A stretch of 7,227 nucleotides of DNA from JBIOJM01 sp044450785 (GCA_044450785.1 JBIOJM010000432.1:1-7227); one strand, 5' to 3'; numbered from the stretch's first letter, positions 1-5,949 are shown. Notes: generated by a model not told the origin, from the letters alone. Made by a program: numbers and translations.

Positions 1-96
1 CGCTCAATGTAACTGGTCCCATCGCGGTCTCATTCGCTCCGTTTGGGGTTCGGCGAGGGGTTACCGGCGACCGCCGCCGAGATGTGTGTAACGACG

Positions 97-156
97 AGGG
101 CGTTGCCCTGGGCTGATATGTTACGGCCCCTACGGGGCGAAGACGCAAAGGCGCAA
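97..156 (+). repeat. REP-like double-hairpin repeat, copy A
   Basis: This is a roughly 60-bp unit with two short hairpins: AGGGC/GCCCT around a 3-nt loop (97-109) and GCCCC/GGGGC around TAC (126-138). It is followed by a GCAAAGG-type tail. A second copy lies in inverted orientation at 4861-4921. The two share the exact 20-mer GCCCTGGGCTGATATGTTAC and the second hairpin, and differ mostly in loop and spacer bases. Paired hairpins repeated in intergenic DNA fit REP/BIME-type repeats mobilised in trans by Y1 (TnpA-REP) transposases. That link is inference, because no transposase lies in the window. Confidence 0.75.
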
Positions 157-163
157 CCTCAAA

Positions 164-208
164 ACGCGCAAGCGAGGGGAACCGGCTGGGGATCCGTCGC
201 TTGCGCGT
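164..208 (-). terminator. 12-bp perfect inverted repeat, possible operon terminator
   Basis: ACGCGCAAGCGA (164-175) pairs perfectly with TCGCTTGCGCGT (197-208) across a 21-nt loop. On the minus strand the stem is followed at once by TTTT, and it lies about 58 nt beyond the stop of the last operon gene. That fits an intrinsic terminator, although the T-run is short and the loop long. It could equally be another dispersed repeat, since it directly adjoins repeat copy A. Confidence 0.45.
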
Positions 209-265
209 CGGGTTAGTGTGAGTCGTCATCGACTTGCCAAGTGCGCAATCCATGAGCAAACCGCT

Positions 266-403
266 CTAATAGCGCCGGGTTCTGTCCATGAATCGATCCT
301 TAGGCGACTCCATCCAGGCCCGAAGTGGGGGAGAGAGGATCCAGACGGCCACGAATCCGGCCATCAGCAGCGTGACGGCCGCGACAATCAGGTTGATGGC
401 CAA
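266..403 (-). CDS. small single-span membrane protein, possible accessory oxidase subunit
   Basis: This is a 45-residue ORF starting at a TTG five bases after the oxidase stop codon. GGAG lies 8 nt upstream, overlapping the end of the oxidase gene. Residues 1-23 form one hydrophobic segment (AINLIVAAVTLLMAGFVAVWIL), followed by a charged tail rich in Arg, Lys and Asp. The frame is open further upstream, but that stretch lies inside the cytochrome domain and looks like an out-of-frame shadow. Size, topology and position at the end of an oxidase operon recall CcoQ, the small membrane subunit that stabilises cbb3 oxidases, but I see no sequence match that proves it. The TTG start is an inference from the ribosome binding site and coupling. 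Confidence 0.5.
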   Translation of the reverse strand: MAINLIVAAVTLLMAGFVAVWILSPPLRAWMESPKDRFMDRTRRY

Positions 404-408
404 GGCGG

Positions 409-1311
409 TTACTCCGTGGATGAGACTTCGGGGACGTAAATGGATCTCACGTACCAGGCCAGCGCCCGGCGCTCGGCGTCGGAGAGCTTGGTATCCCACG
501 GCGGCATGGCGGACCCGGTCACGCCTTGGGCGAGTGCCTGTAGGGCGCGGGCCCTGCCCGGTCTCACTTGACGGAAGTTCGTTGGCGGCGGTGCGAGGAC
601 GCGCGCCGACAACCCGTCGCCCCCGCCGCTCTGTCCGTGGCAGAGCATACAGTTCCTCGCATAAAGCGTTCTGGTCGCGTTCAAGTCGACCGGCGAAGGA
701 GGAAGTGAGTCGTCGACGAGCGTGTCACGTGCGGGCAGAGATTGGACGTAAGTCACGAGCGCGCGCAAGTCGGCGCGGGACAGGTCGCTCCACCCGGGCA
801 TCGACGATCCGGGTACGCCTTGCCAGAGTACCACGCTGAGCCGGCGATCCGAGTAGACGGCCGAAGTGAGGTCGCGCGGCGCTGGGAGCAGGGCAGGCGC
901 GGCCGGCCCGTCGCCGCCGCCCGCGGGCCCGTGGCAGCCCCGGCAGTTGTGCTCGAAGACGTACGCCCCCCGTCTGATCAATGCGATCCGCATGGTCAGG
1001 TCCGCCGGCGCCGCGAAAAGCGGGACAGGTCCGCTTTCGGGCGAGATTTCGCTCGAGTAGGAGCCCACCCCGCACCACTCGTCCGATTCCGGGTCAGCGC
1101 GTAAGGCGTTCGACCGCGTTCCTCCGCCGGCCAGGCGCGCGGCCCGTCCGAGTGAGTCGAGGTAGGCCACGAGGTCGAGTGCCTCGGGCGTGGGATTCCG
1201 CGCGGAGCCGTCGAAGAGCCATGGGTACGCCGGCATGACCGAGTCCGGGACGACGTCGCGCGGGTCCCAGAGGTGGGCGATCTGCCAGTCGCGCGACTTG
1301 CGGCCGGACTC
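409..1311 (-). CDS. ccoP: C-terminal part of the oxidase fusion: CcoO tail plus diheme CcoP-like cytochrome c
   Basis: This is the continuation of the CcoN-CcoO reading frame after the frameshift near 1311. The first 55 or so residues complete CcoO, including the segment MPAYPWL whose methionine should be the sixth ligand of the CcoO heme. A linker of about 60 residues follows. Then come two class I cytochrome c domains with motifs CRGCH and CMLCH and methionine ligands in GSSMPGW and GSAMPPW. That two-heme arrangement is the CcoP pattern, in which CcoP passes electrons from soluble cytochromes to CcoO. No transmembrane helix precedes the hemes, so the domain would be tethered only through its fusion to CcoO. 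An ATG at 1413 opens the same frame, but the roughly 34 residues it would add are a shadow of CcoO. The gene ends at 409, and the small membrane protein starts 5 nt later. Confidence 0.85.
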   Translation of the reverse strand, partial: ESGRKSRDWQIAHLWDPRDVVPDSVMPAYPWLFDGSARNPTPEALDLVAYLDSLGRAARLAGGGTRSNALRADPESDEWCGVGSYSSEISPESGPVPLFAAPADLTMRIALIRRGAYVFEHNCRGCHGPAGGGDGPAAPALLPAPRDLTSAVYSDRRLSVVLWQGVPGSSMPGWSDLSRADLRALVTYVQSLPARDTLVDDSLPPSPVDLNATRTLYARNCMLCHGQSGGGDGLSARVLAPPPTNFRQVRPGRARALQALAQGVTGSAMPPWDTKLSDAERRALAWYVRSIYVPEVSSTE

Positions 1312-3094
1312 GCGCCAGGTCGGGACCGATCCGGCGCGTCCCCCAGAGCTGTGGGAAGTCTTGGTCCGACTCCCAGGCTTGCGATGGCCGGCCAAACCGT
1401 CGGACGTCGTCATCCGTGAACCGGACGAGCTGGCTATGGCAGTAAGAGCAGCCCTCCCGGCCGTAAACCGCGCGCCCCCTCGCCTCGCGACCGAGCGTTT
1501 GCGGCAGGTCCGGCGGGCGGGAGGCGACGATCCGGCTCTCGAGCACCCTGTTGGGCCAGACGCCCAGAACGATGAATGAGAAGACGAAGAAGCCGACCCC
1601 CGCCAGGCCAGTCAGTACATAGGCATTTTGAAGCCACGCCAGGCCACGGACAGGTGAGGCTAAGGACCAAGGACCAGGGACCAAGGACCAACCGGCCGGC
1701 TCCCCGGCGGAATCGTCATCCGTCGTGAGGGTCTCGGCCAGCCGCCCAACCGGGCCCGTGGTCATTGACAGACTGAGCGCCAGGAACCCCGCCAGGGTCA
1801 GGAATCCCGTCAGCGACCGGACGACCCAGTAAATCCCCGATGCGCGGACCGACTCCATCCACGAGGTGTCAGTCGCCCACAACGCTCCCTGCATCAGGCC
1901 CGCCGCCGTCAGGTCGACCACCATCAAGAGGAGCCCGACCGTCGTCAACCAGAACGACCAGCCGGCCGCGCGCGAGTTGTAGCGGGCGCCGGGCGTGCGC
2001 TCCCAGACGTGGAGCATCCCGCCGATCGCCGCGAACGAGGCGAAGCCGATCATGGCGAGGTGGGCGTGGCCGATCACCCAATCTGTGAAGTGGACCAGCC
2101 GGTTGACCGGCATGACCGCCTGCATCGACCCCTGCAGGCTGACAACGAGGTAGAAGAGGATTCCCGCCCAGGTATAGCGCAGAGGCACGTCGCGGACCAC
2201 CACCCCGGCCGCCCCGCGGAGCGACAGGAGCTGGTTCGTCACGTTCAGGACGACGTCCATGCCCAGGTAAATCGAGGCGACGATTGCGCCCACCTGGGCG
2301 TCCATCGGGATCGACGAAAACACGTAGTGGTGCGTGCCATTCAAGGGGTAGACGAAGAACAGCATCCAGAAGGCGACCATCGAGAGAAAGTGGCTGAAGA
2401 TCGGCCGGCCGGTCACAACCGGGATCACGAAATAGGCGATCGACACCGCGATCGGCGTGATGTAGAGGCCGACCGCGTCGTGGATCCAGAGGCCGCTGTA
2501 GGTCGCCCCCCGGGCCCCCGGCACGACCTCGGGCACAAAGTTCCCGACCGGATAAGCCAGCAAGGTGAAGACAACCGCTCCGAGGATGTACCAGCCCGAG
2601 ACGTACAGCTCGGACAGCCGGGCGCGGAGCAGGGGGATGACGAACTGGACGGCCATCAAGACGAGGCCGGCGATCGCGAAGACATCGGTGATCAGCGGGA
2701 ATTCGGCCCACTCGACCCACTGGCCCCTCCCCGCCATGATCAAGACCCAGCCGGGGATGACGAACAGGAAGTTCCAGACGACGAACAAGGCCCAGCCGAG
2801 CGCCCGACTCGTCACCGGCCGGCCGGCCAGACGAGGCACGGCGTGGTAGAGGAACACCAAGAAGGCGTTGCCCAGCCAGCCGAAGAGGATGCCCTGGACA
2901 TGGCCCGGCCGGAGCCGTCCCCAGGTCAGCCAGGCTTCCCCTCCGAGGAAATTCGGCGCATGGAGTTTCAGCGCCAGGGCGACGCCCAGCAGGCTGGTAT
3001 AGACCAGCATGGCCAGCGCCACCAGGCCGTGCGCGCGGATCAACCGGTGTTCGGTCCCGGGTGTCTCGATCACGATGCCGCTGGAAGGGTGCAT
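1094..3094 (-). CDS. ccoN: cbb3-type cytochrome c oxidase, fused CcoN-CcoO (frameshifted)
   Basis: This is the catalytic oxidase subunit, which reduces O2 at heme b3-CuB in the membrane, fused to the monoheme CcoO. Numbering is from the ATG at 3094, chosen because GGAAGAG precedes it; an in-frame ATG at 3136 would add 14 residues but has no clear ribosome binding site. The CcoN part (about 1-446) has some 12 hydrophobic segments and the expected ligands: His65 (low-spin heme), His205 and His255/256 (CuB), and His343/His345 in GHAH. Tyr249 sits six residues before the His pair, where cbb3 oxidases carry the cross-linked tyrosine. Gln321 sits where typical CcoN has Glu. After a linker comes a membrane anchor (about 487-515) and the CcoO heme motif CSYCH (549-553). 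From about residue 596 the frame departs from the family: the expected CcoO and CcoP sequence continues in another frame, so the tail to 1094 is out-of-frame translation. Restoring the frame gives about 895 residues. Confidence 0.88.
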   Translation of the reverse strand: MHPSSGIVIETPGTEHRLIRAHGLVALAMLVYTSLLGVALALKLHAPNFLGGEAWLTWGRLRPGHVQGILFGWLGNAFLVFLYHAVPRLAGRPVTSRALGWALFVVWNFLFVIPGWVLIMAGRGQWVEWAEFPLITDVFAIAGLVLMAVQFVIPLLRARLSELYVSGWYILGAVVFTLLAYPVGNFVPEVVPGARGATYSGLWIHDAVGLYITPIAVSIAYFVIPVVTGRPIFSHFLSMVAFWMLFFVYPLNGTHHYVFSSIPMDAQVGAIVASIYLGMDVVLNVTNQLLSLRGAAGVVVRDVPLRYTWAGILFYLVVSLQGSMQAVMPVNRLVHFTDWVIGHAHLAMIGFASFAAIGGMLHVWERTPGARYNSRAAGWSFWLTTVGLLLMVVDLTAAGLMQGALWATDTSWMESVRASGIYWVVRSLTGFLTLAGFLALSLSMTTGPVGRLAETLTTDDDSAGEPAGWSLVPGPWSLASPVRGLAWLQNAYVLTGLAGVGFFVFSFIVLGVWPNRVLESRIVASRPPDLPQTLGREARGRAVYGREGCSYCHSQLVRFTDDDVRRFGRPSQAWESDQDFPQLWGTRRIGPDLARVRPQVARLADRPPLGPARRRPGLGHAGVPMALRRLRAESHARGTRPRGLPRLTRTGRAPGRRRNAVERLTR
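1662..1689. repeat. four tandem heptamers inside the CcoN-CcoO linker
   Basis: The plus strand reads AAGGACC, AAGGACC, AGGGACC, AAGGACC, four 7-bp units with one substitution. On the coding (minus) strand they give the Trp/Ser/Leu/Pro-rich stretch WSLVPGPWSL between the last CcoN helix and the CcoO anchor. Because 7 is not a multiple of 3, each unit shifts the phase, so copy-number change would usually break the frame. Confidence 0.85.
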
Positions 3095-3145
3095 CTCTTC
3101 CAAATTCCTGTTCGGTCGAGTCGCGAAAGTCTGCAAACCGATCGC

Positions 3146-3550
3146 TCACCGTCCGCGGTAGGTCATGAGGTAATCCACGATCTGAGGTTCTTGCGCCGGA
3201 GTGACGGGCGCCCCGTAGGCCGTCACCATCTTGTGGACCACCTCGGACCACTTCTCGCGGGGGAAAGCGGGCTGGTTGGCCACCAGCCGGGGCGAGTGAC
3301 AGAAGGTGCAGCGGGCCACGAACGCATCCCGGTGCGGACCCGCGGGAAGATCGGGCTCGTCGTGAATCAGGATGATGGCGCGGACTGGTGAGTCAGGCGG
3401 CGCGGGGGCGATTCTCGTCTCCGATGCGGCGGGCCTGGCCGCAATCGGAAGGCTGAAGTACGCCGCGAGACTCGTTAACAGGCCAAGGGCGACTGTCAAC
3501 CAGATCGGCAGCCATCGAGCCGGGCCCGACGGGTCAGGGAATCGGACCAT
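3146..3550 (-). CDS. membrane-anchored monoheme cytochrome c, SorB-like
   Basis: This 134-residue class I cytochrome c probably takes electrons from the sulfite dehydrogenase and hands them to the oxidase. Residues 14-33 form a hydrophobic segment that is either a signal peptide or an uncleaved anchor. A proline/alanine-rich stretch follows. The heme motif is CTFCH at 81-85, and Met108 in the segment VVHKMVTAYGAP is the likely sixth ligand. The start is well supported: GGGAGGAG lies 5 nt before the ATG. The gene begins 18 nt after the sorA-like stop and ends 51 nt before the oxidase start, so co-transcription is very likely. The 'W-x-x-V-x-x-M-x-x-x-GAP' pattern resembles the cytochrome subunit of SorAB-type sulfite dehydrogenases. 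The exact subfamily is inferred mainly from the neighbour. Confidence 0.82.
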   Translation of the reverse strand: MVRFPDPSGPARWLPIWLTVALGLLTSLAAYFSLPIAARPAASETRIAPAPPDSPVRAIILIHDEPDLPAGPHRDAFVARCTFCHSPRLVANQPAFPREKWSEVVHKMVTAYGAPVTPAQEPQIVDYLMTYRGR

Positions 3551-3568
3551 GACTCTCCTCCCGACGGC

Positions 3569-4810
3569 TCAGACGGCCGTCACGCGGATCTCCTCGATCA
3601 TGTTGCGCATGTAGCCGCTGCGGTTCCACCGCGGTGAGGCCGGCATCTCCTCACCCGCGTTACTGACGGCCCGCACCATGAGCCGGTAGGCACCCCGCGT
3701 TTGGGGCGTCCACGTGGCCCGCCACCGGCGAAACGAATACCGGCCGAGGTCGGGGTCGAGGCTGGCTTGATCCCAGCGAGAGCCACCGTCGGTCGAGACC
3801 TGCACCAGCTTGATCCCGTGCCCGCCGTCGAAGGCGATCCCCTCCAGGCGACAGGGCCGGCGGACGTGGATTCGGCCATCCGGCTCGGGAAAAACGATGA
3901 ACGAGCGCAGGTTCAACCGGTTGATCGGCACGGTTTCCTTGGCCAACGCATTGGGTGTCTCGGCGGCCTCGGGGTTGGTGGGAATCCTGTAAGCTTTGGC
4001 CATCCAGTAGCCGTCGAACCTTGCAGGCAGGGCGGTGATCTCCGAGAGCGCCTTGACCCAGTAGGTGGCGTACCAGCCCGGGACGACGAGCCGGACCGGG
4101 AAGCCGTTGAGCATGGGCAAAGTCGCGCCGTTCATTTCATAGGCGACGAGCGCCTCCGGGCTCAACGCGTGGTCGATGTCGAGCGTCTTCACGTAGTCGG
4201 GGACGGAGGGCAGGGGCCCCTCGTCCAGTCCGTTGAACTGGACCTGGACGGTCTTCGACTTCACGCCTGCCCGGCGCAGCAGGTCGGCAAGCCGGACCCC
4301 GGTCCAGCGGGCGTTGCCCATCGCCCCATTGCCCCACTGACTTCCGGGCACCCGGGGCTGGAAGAGGCTGCGCGAGTTGCCCGAGCACTGGTTGACGGCC
4401 ACCACCGAGACGGGCTCCATGCGCTTCAGCTCGTCCAGTGACAGTTCGAGGGGCCGTAGCACATTGCCGGCGACCTTGAGCCGCCAGGTCCGGAGGTCAA
4501 CCACCGTGGGGATGGCCTGCAGGTGCCAGCGGACATAGAACGCTTCGTTCGGAGTCAGGTCCTCGCGGAAGTAATGCCAGGGGGTTTCGAGGCAGGGTGG
4601 ACGGTCGTTGACGACGCGGAGGGCGACTTTCTCGGGGAACCGAGCGACCGGCTGATCCGAGACGGAAAGGTCTGGAGGACGGGTCGAGCACCCCGCCGGA
4701 AGGATGCCGGCCAGGCCGGCTGTTCCCACCCGCCGCAGCCATTCGCGCCGGCTCGAGGACGAGCGTGGAGGTGCCGCCAGGGTTCGGTCCGCGCGACGAC
4801 TTCGGGACAT
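3569..4810 (-). CDS. sorA: SorA-like sulfite dehydrogenase, molybdenum cofactor subunit
   Basis: This 413-residue sulfite-oxidase-family enzyme is expected to oxidise sulfite to sulfate outside the cytoplasmic membrane and reduce the cytochrome c encoded next. SRREWLRR (20-27) followed by a hydrophobic stretch is a twin-arginine signal, as expected for a cofactor-loaded exported protein. LPAGC (37-41) could be a weak lipobox. Residues about 65-265 form the molybdopterin-binding domain, with Cys142 in NQCSGNSR as the Mo ligand, Arg94 and His96 in VRWHL, and tyrosines in PGWYATYWVK (244-253). Residues about 315-413 match the Mo-co dimerisation domain (STDGGSRW, then WNRSGYMRNMIEEIRV). The ATG at 4810 is chosen because GGAGAG precedes it and the Tat motif follows; the longer open frame upstream runs through repeat DNA. 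Other sulfur or nitrogen substrates are possible within this fold, but the paired cytochrome favours sulfite. Confidence 0.87.
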   Translation of the reverse strand: MSRSRRADRTLAAPPRSSSSRREWLRRVGTAGLAGILPAGCSTRPPDLSVSDQPVARFPEKVALRVVNDRPPCLETPWHYFREDLTPNEAFYVRWHLQAIPTVVDLRTWRLKVAGNVLRPLELSLDELKRMEPVSVVAVNQCSGNSRSLFQPRVPGSQWGNGAMGNARWTGVRLADLLRRAGVKSKTVQVQFNGLDEGPLPSVPDYVKTLDIDHALSPEALVAYEMNGATLPMLNGFPVRLVVPGWYATYWVKALSEITALPARFDGYWMAKAYRIPTNPEAAETPNALAKETVPINRLNLRSFIVFPEPDGRIHVRRPCRLEGIAFDGGHGIKLVQVSTDGGSRWDQASLDPDLGRYSFRRWRATWTPQTRGAYRLMVRAVSNAGEEMPASPRWNRSGYMRNMIEEIRVTAV

Positions 4811-4860
4811 GTCTCTCTCCGAGGAGTTGAGGGCGCTGGCCCCGTTCGCGGCTTTTGGCA

Positions 4861-4921
4861 TTGCACCTTTGCAAATTCGCCCCGAAAGGGGCAGTAACAT
4901 ATCAGCCCAGGGCGCCGCCCT
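4861..4921 (-). repeat. REP-like double-hairpin repeat, copy B (inverted)
   Basis: This is the inverted counterpart of the repeat at 97-156. It contains GCCCC-GAAA-GGGGC (4879-4892) and a perfect 8-bp hairpin CCCAGGGC/GCCCTGGG (4906-4924). A third small hairpin, GCCCT-GAA-AGGGC (4952-4964), lies just beyond and may belong to a longer composite unit. The element sits 50 nt before the sorA-like start codon, so it lies in, or just upstream of, the operon leader. Confidence 0.75.
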
Positions 4922-5028
4922 GGGAACAGACAATCGACGCAAATCAGCAGAGCCCTGAAAGGGCGTGACAAAGACAGACCCACATTGTCCCACCTCTCCA
5001 ACCCGTGAAACAAGGTGCAGACCAACGA

Positions 5029-5260
5029 TTAATGAGCGTCAGGTTAATGACTTCACAGGGATCCCCCCCGCGTGCCGGAAGCCAAACACCGGCGGCTAGC
5101 GCCGTGCCGCTCAGATATCATGCGGCCTCCGATTCCGCCAACCTTTGAACATCTATCTTGCCGGTGACGGGGGCGGAGCTTTCTCTTCAGCGGTAGGGGG
5201 CTAGCCGCCGGTTTGCGTACCTGAAAATCAAGCGGAACCTATTAACCTGACGCTCAATAA
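5029..5260. repeat. MITE-like element with nested inverted repeats
   Basis: The outer arms are 20 bp, 5029-5048 and 5241-5260, and match at 19 of 20 bases (core TGAGCGTCAGGTTAAT). The inner arms are perfect 13-bp copies of ACCGGCGGCTAGC at 5088-5100 and, inverted, 5200-5212. The spacers between outer and inner arms differ (39 and 28 nt) and are diverged. It therefore reads either as two inverted copies of a 60-70-bp dispersed repeat or as one small non-coding mobile element. I found no target-site duplication and no coding frame between the arms. Confidence 0.65.
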
Positions 5261-5298
5261 TGAAGAGTTCGAGCCAGCCGTTACGAGGTCCCGAAATG

Positions 5299-5329
5299 CC
5301 GCGCCCGGGGCAGGTTGCCCGGGTCGCGG
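5299..5329. terminator. long GC-rich hairpin downstream of the redox protein gene
   Basis: CCGCGCCCGGGGCA (5299-5312) pairs with TGCCCGGGTCGCGG (5316-5329) at 12 of 14 positions, with a 3-nt loop. It lies about 62 nt after the minus-strand stop at 5392. There is no T-run on either side, so if it ends transcription it is not a textbook intrinsic terminator. A repeat-type hairpin is equally possible. Confidence 0.35.
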
Positions 5330-5391
5330 AGGATGGTCGGTCGGGTCGGCAGTGGTAAACGTTCACTCCCCCGAAATGAGGGCAGCTTGGC

Positions 5392-5949
5392 TCAATTGCC
5401 CAGGACTGTTGGAATGTCGGCCAGGATGTCACGGATGTCTTTATCGGTCAGCTCGCCCTTGTAGGCGTGGTTGACCTTGACCTTGTGCCCGGTCCACATC
5501 AGGACCGTGATGTCCGCGTCCTTGGCGACCTCATAGTCGGGGGGGCCGTCGGGGCTCTCGCCGATGGTCAGGGGGACGTGCTTGATGCCGGCGTCGTCGG
5601 CCAGCTTCCGGAGCTGCTCAGCGGGCTTTTCGCCCTTTTTGGGTATCATCACGACGAAGCTCTTGAGCTTCTCGTTCTCACCGATCTTCGCATCGATCTT
5701 CTTGACCAAACTGGCCAAGGGCTCGGAGGTATTGCGGGTGAACACGCAAACCACCGGGCTTGATCCGTACCTTCACCGATAACAGAGGGACGTGCCCTTG
5801 TTCGGGCCGGTGATATCGTCAACCTGGAACGCGTTGACGGATTCACCGACCTTCAGGCCCGATTGGACGGCATCTCCCGCGATGCTGGTCCCCACCACGA
5901 CGATGGAGACCACCACCGCGGAGATGCTTCTTGCGGATTTCAATCTCAT
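5392..5949 (-). CDS. secreted thioredoxin-like protein with in-frame TGA, candidate selenoprotein (C-Y-R-U)
   Basis: This is a 185-residue protein if the TGA at 5775-5773 is read as an amino acid. The start at 5949 has AGGAG 6 nt upstream. Residues 1-25 are a signal peptide (hydrophobic core AVVVSIVVVGTS, likely cut after AG). Residues 30-58 lead to GPNKGTSLCYR, then the TGA at codon 59, then RYGSSPVVCVFTRN and a full thioredoxin-fold-like C-terminal part ending DIPTVLGN. Both sides of the TGA are in one frame and together form one continuous domain. From memory, relatives in planctomycetes have a cysteine at this position (CYRCxYG), so the site would be C56-x-x-U59. A SECIS-like hairpin follows. 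Expected role: thiol/disulfide or peroxide chemistry outside the cytoplasm; the substrate is unknown. The alternative is a nonsense mutation. A separate gene starting at the GTG at 5754 is unlikely, because it would lack the signal peptide and the first redox cysteine. Confidence 0.75.
5747..5762 (-). promoter_or_regulatory. candidate bacterial SECIS hairpin
   Basis: On the mRNA, beginning 11 nt after the UGA, CAAGCC pairs with GGUUUG (5 Watson-Crick pairs and one G-U) and closes a 4-nt loop CGGU. In bacterial selenoprotein mRNAs the SelB-binding hairpin lies inside the coding region just downstream of UGA, with G and U bases exposed in the loop. In E. coli fdhF the loop is at about 18-23 nt after UGA; here it is at 17-20. 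I did this folding by hand, and an alternative 4-bp stem (GGUG/CACC) overlaps it. Confidence 0.45.

Larger units (their letters stand above)
4811..5391. other. 580-bp gene-free, repeat-rich intergenic region
   Basis: I see no credible gene here; the open frames are short and run through repeats. The region holds repeat copy B, the nested inverted-repeat element at 5029-5260, and a GC-rich hairpin at 5299-5329. It must also contain the promoter of the minus-strand sulfite/oxidase operon, but I could not pick a convincing -35/-10 pair. Confidence 0.7.

Noticed and set aside
1300..1325. Programmed ribosomal frameshift in CcoO
   Set aside because: No slippery heptamer of the X-XXY-YYZ kind and no evident stimulatory structure; loss of a GC unit in a GC run is simpler.
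1094..3136. Nitric oxide reductase instead of an oxidase
   Set aside because: The tyrosine six residues before the CuB histidine pair and the CcoO- and CcoP-like domains favour a cbb3-type oxidase, although the Glu-to-Gln change leaves some doubt.
1869..3251. 460-codon minus-strand frame overlapping CcoN
   Set aside because: It is an out-of-frame shadow rich in Arg, Gly and Pro; the overlapping frame has all the CcoN heme and copper ligands.
2009..3391. 460-codon open frame on the plus strand
   Set aside because: It lies opposite the oxidase and cytochrome genes, its product is low-complexity (His, Asp, Arg, Gly rich) with no domain, and such mirror frames are expected in high-GC coding DNA.
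4811..4993. 61-residue N-terminal extension of the SorA-like protein
   Set aside because: It would be translated from the REP-like repeat, lacks a ribosome binding site, and would bury the Tat signal inside the protein.
5187..5432. 81-codon minus-strand frame downstream of the redox protein
   Set aside because: It runs through the inverted-repeat element and the GC hairpin and has no recognisable domain or start signal.
5392..5754. Separate gene starting at GTG 5754
   Set aside because: The same frame continues upstream through a TGA into a signal peptide and the first redox cysteine, so the two parts form one protein.
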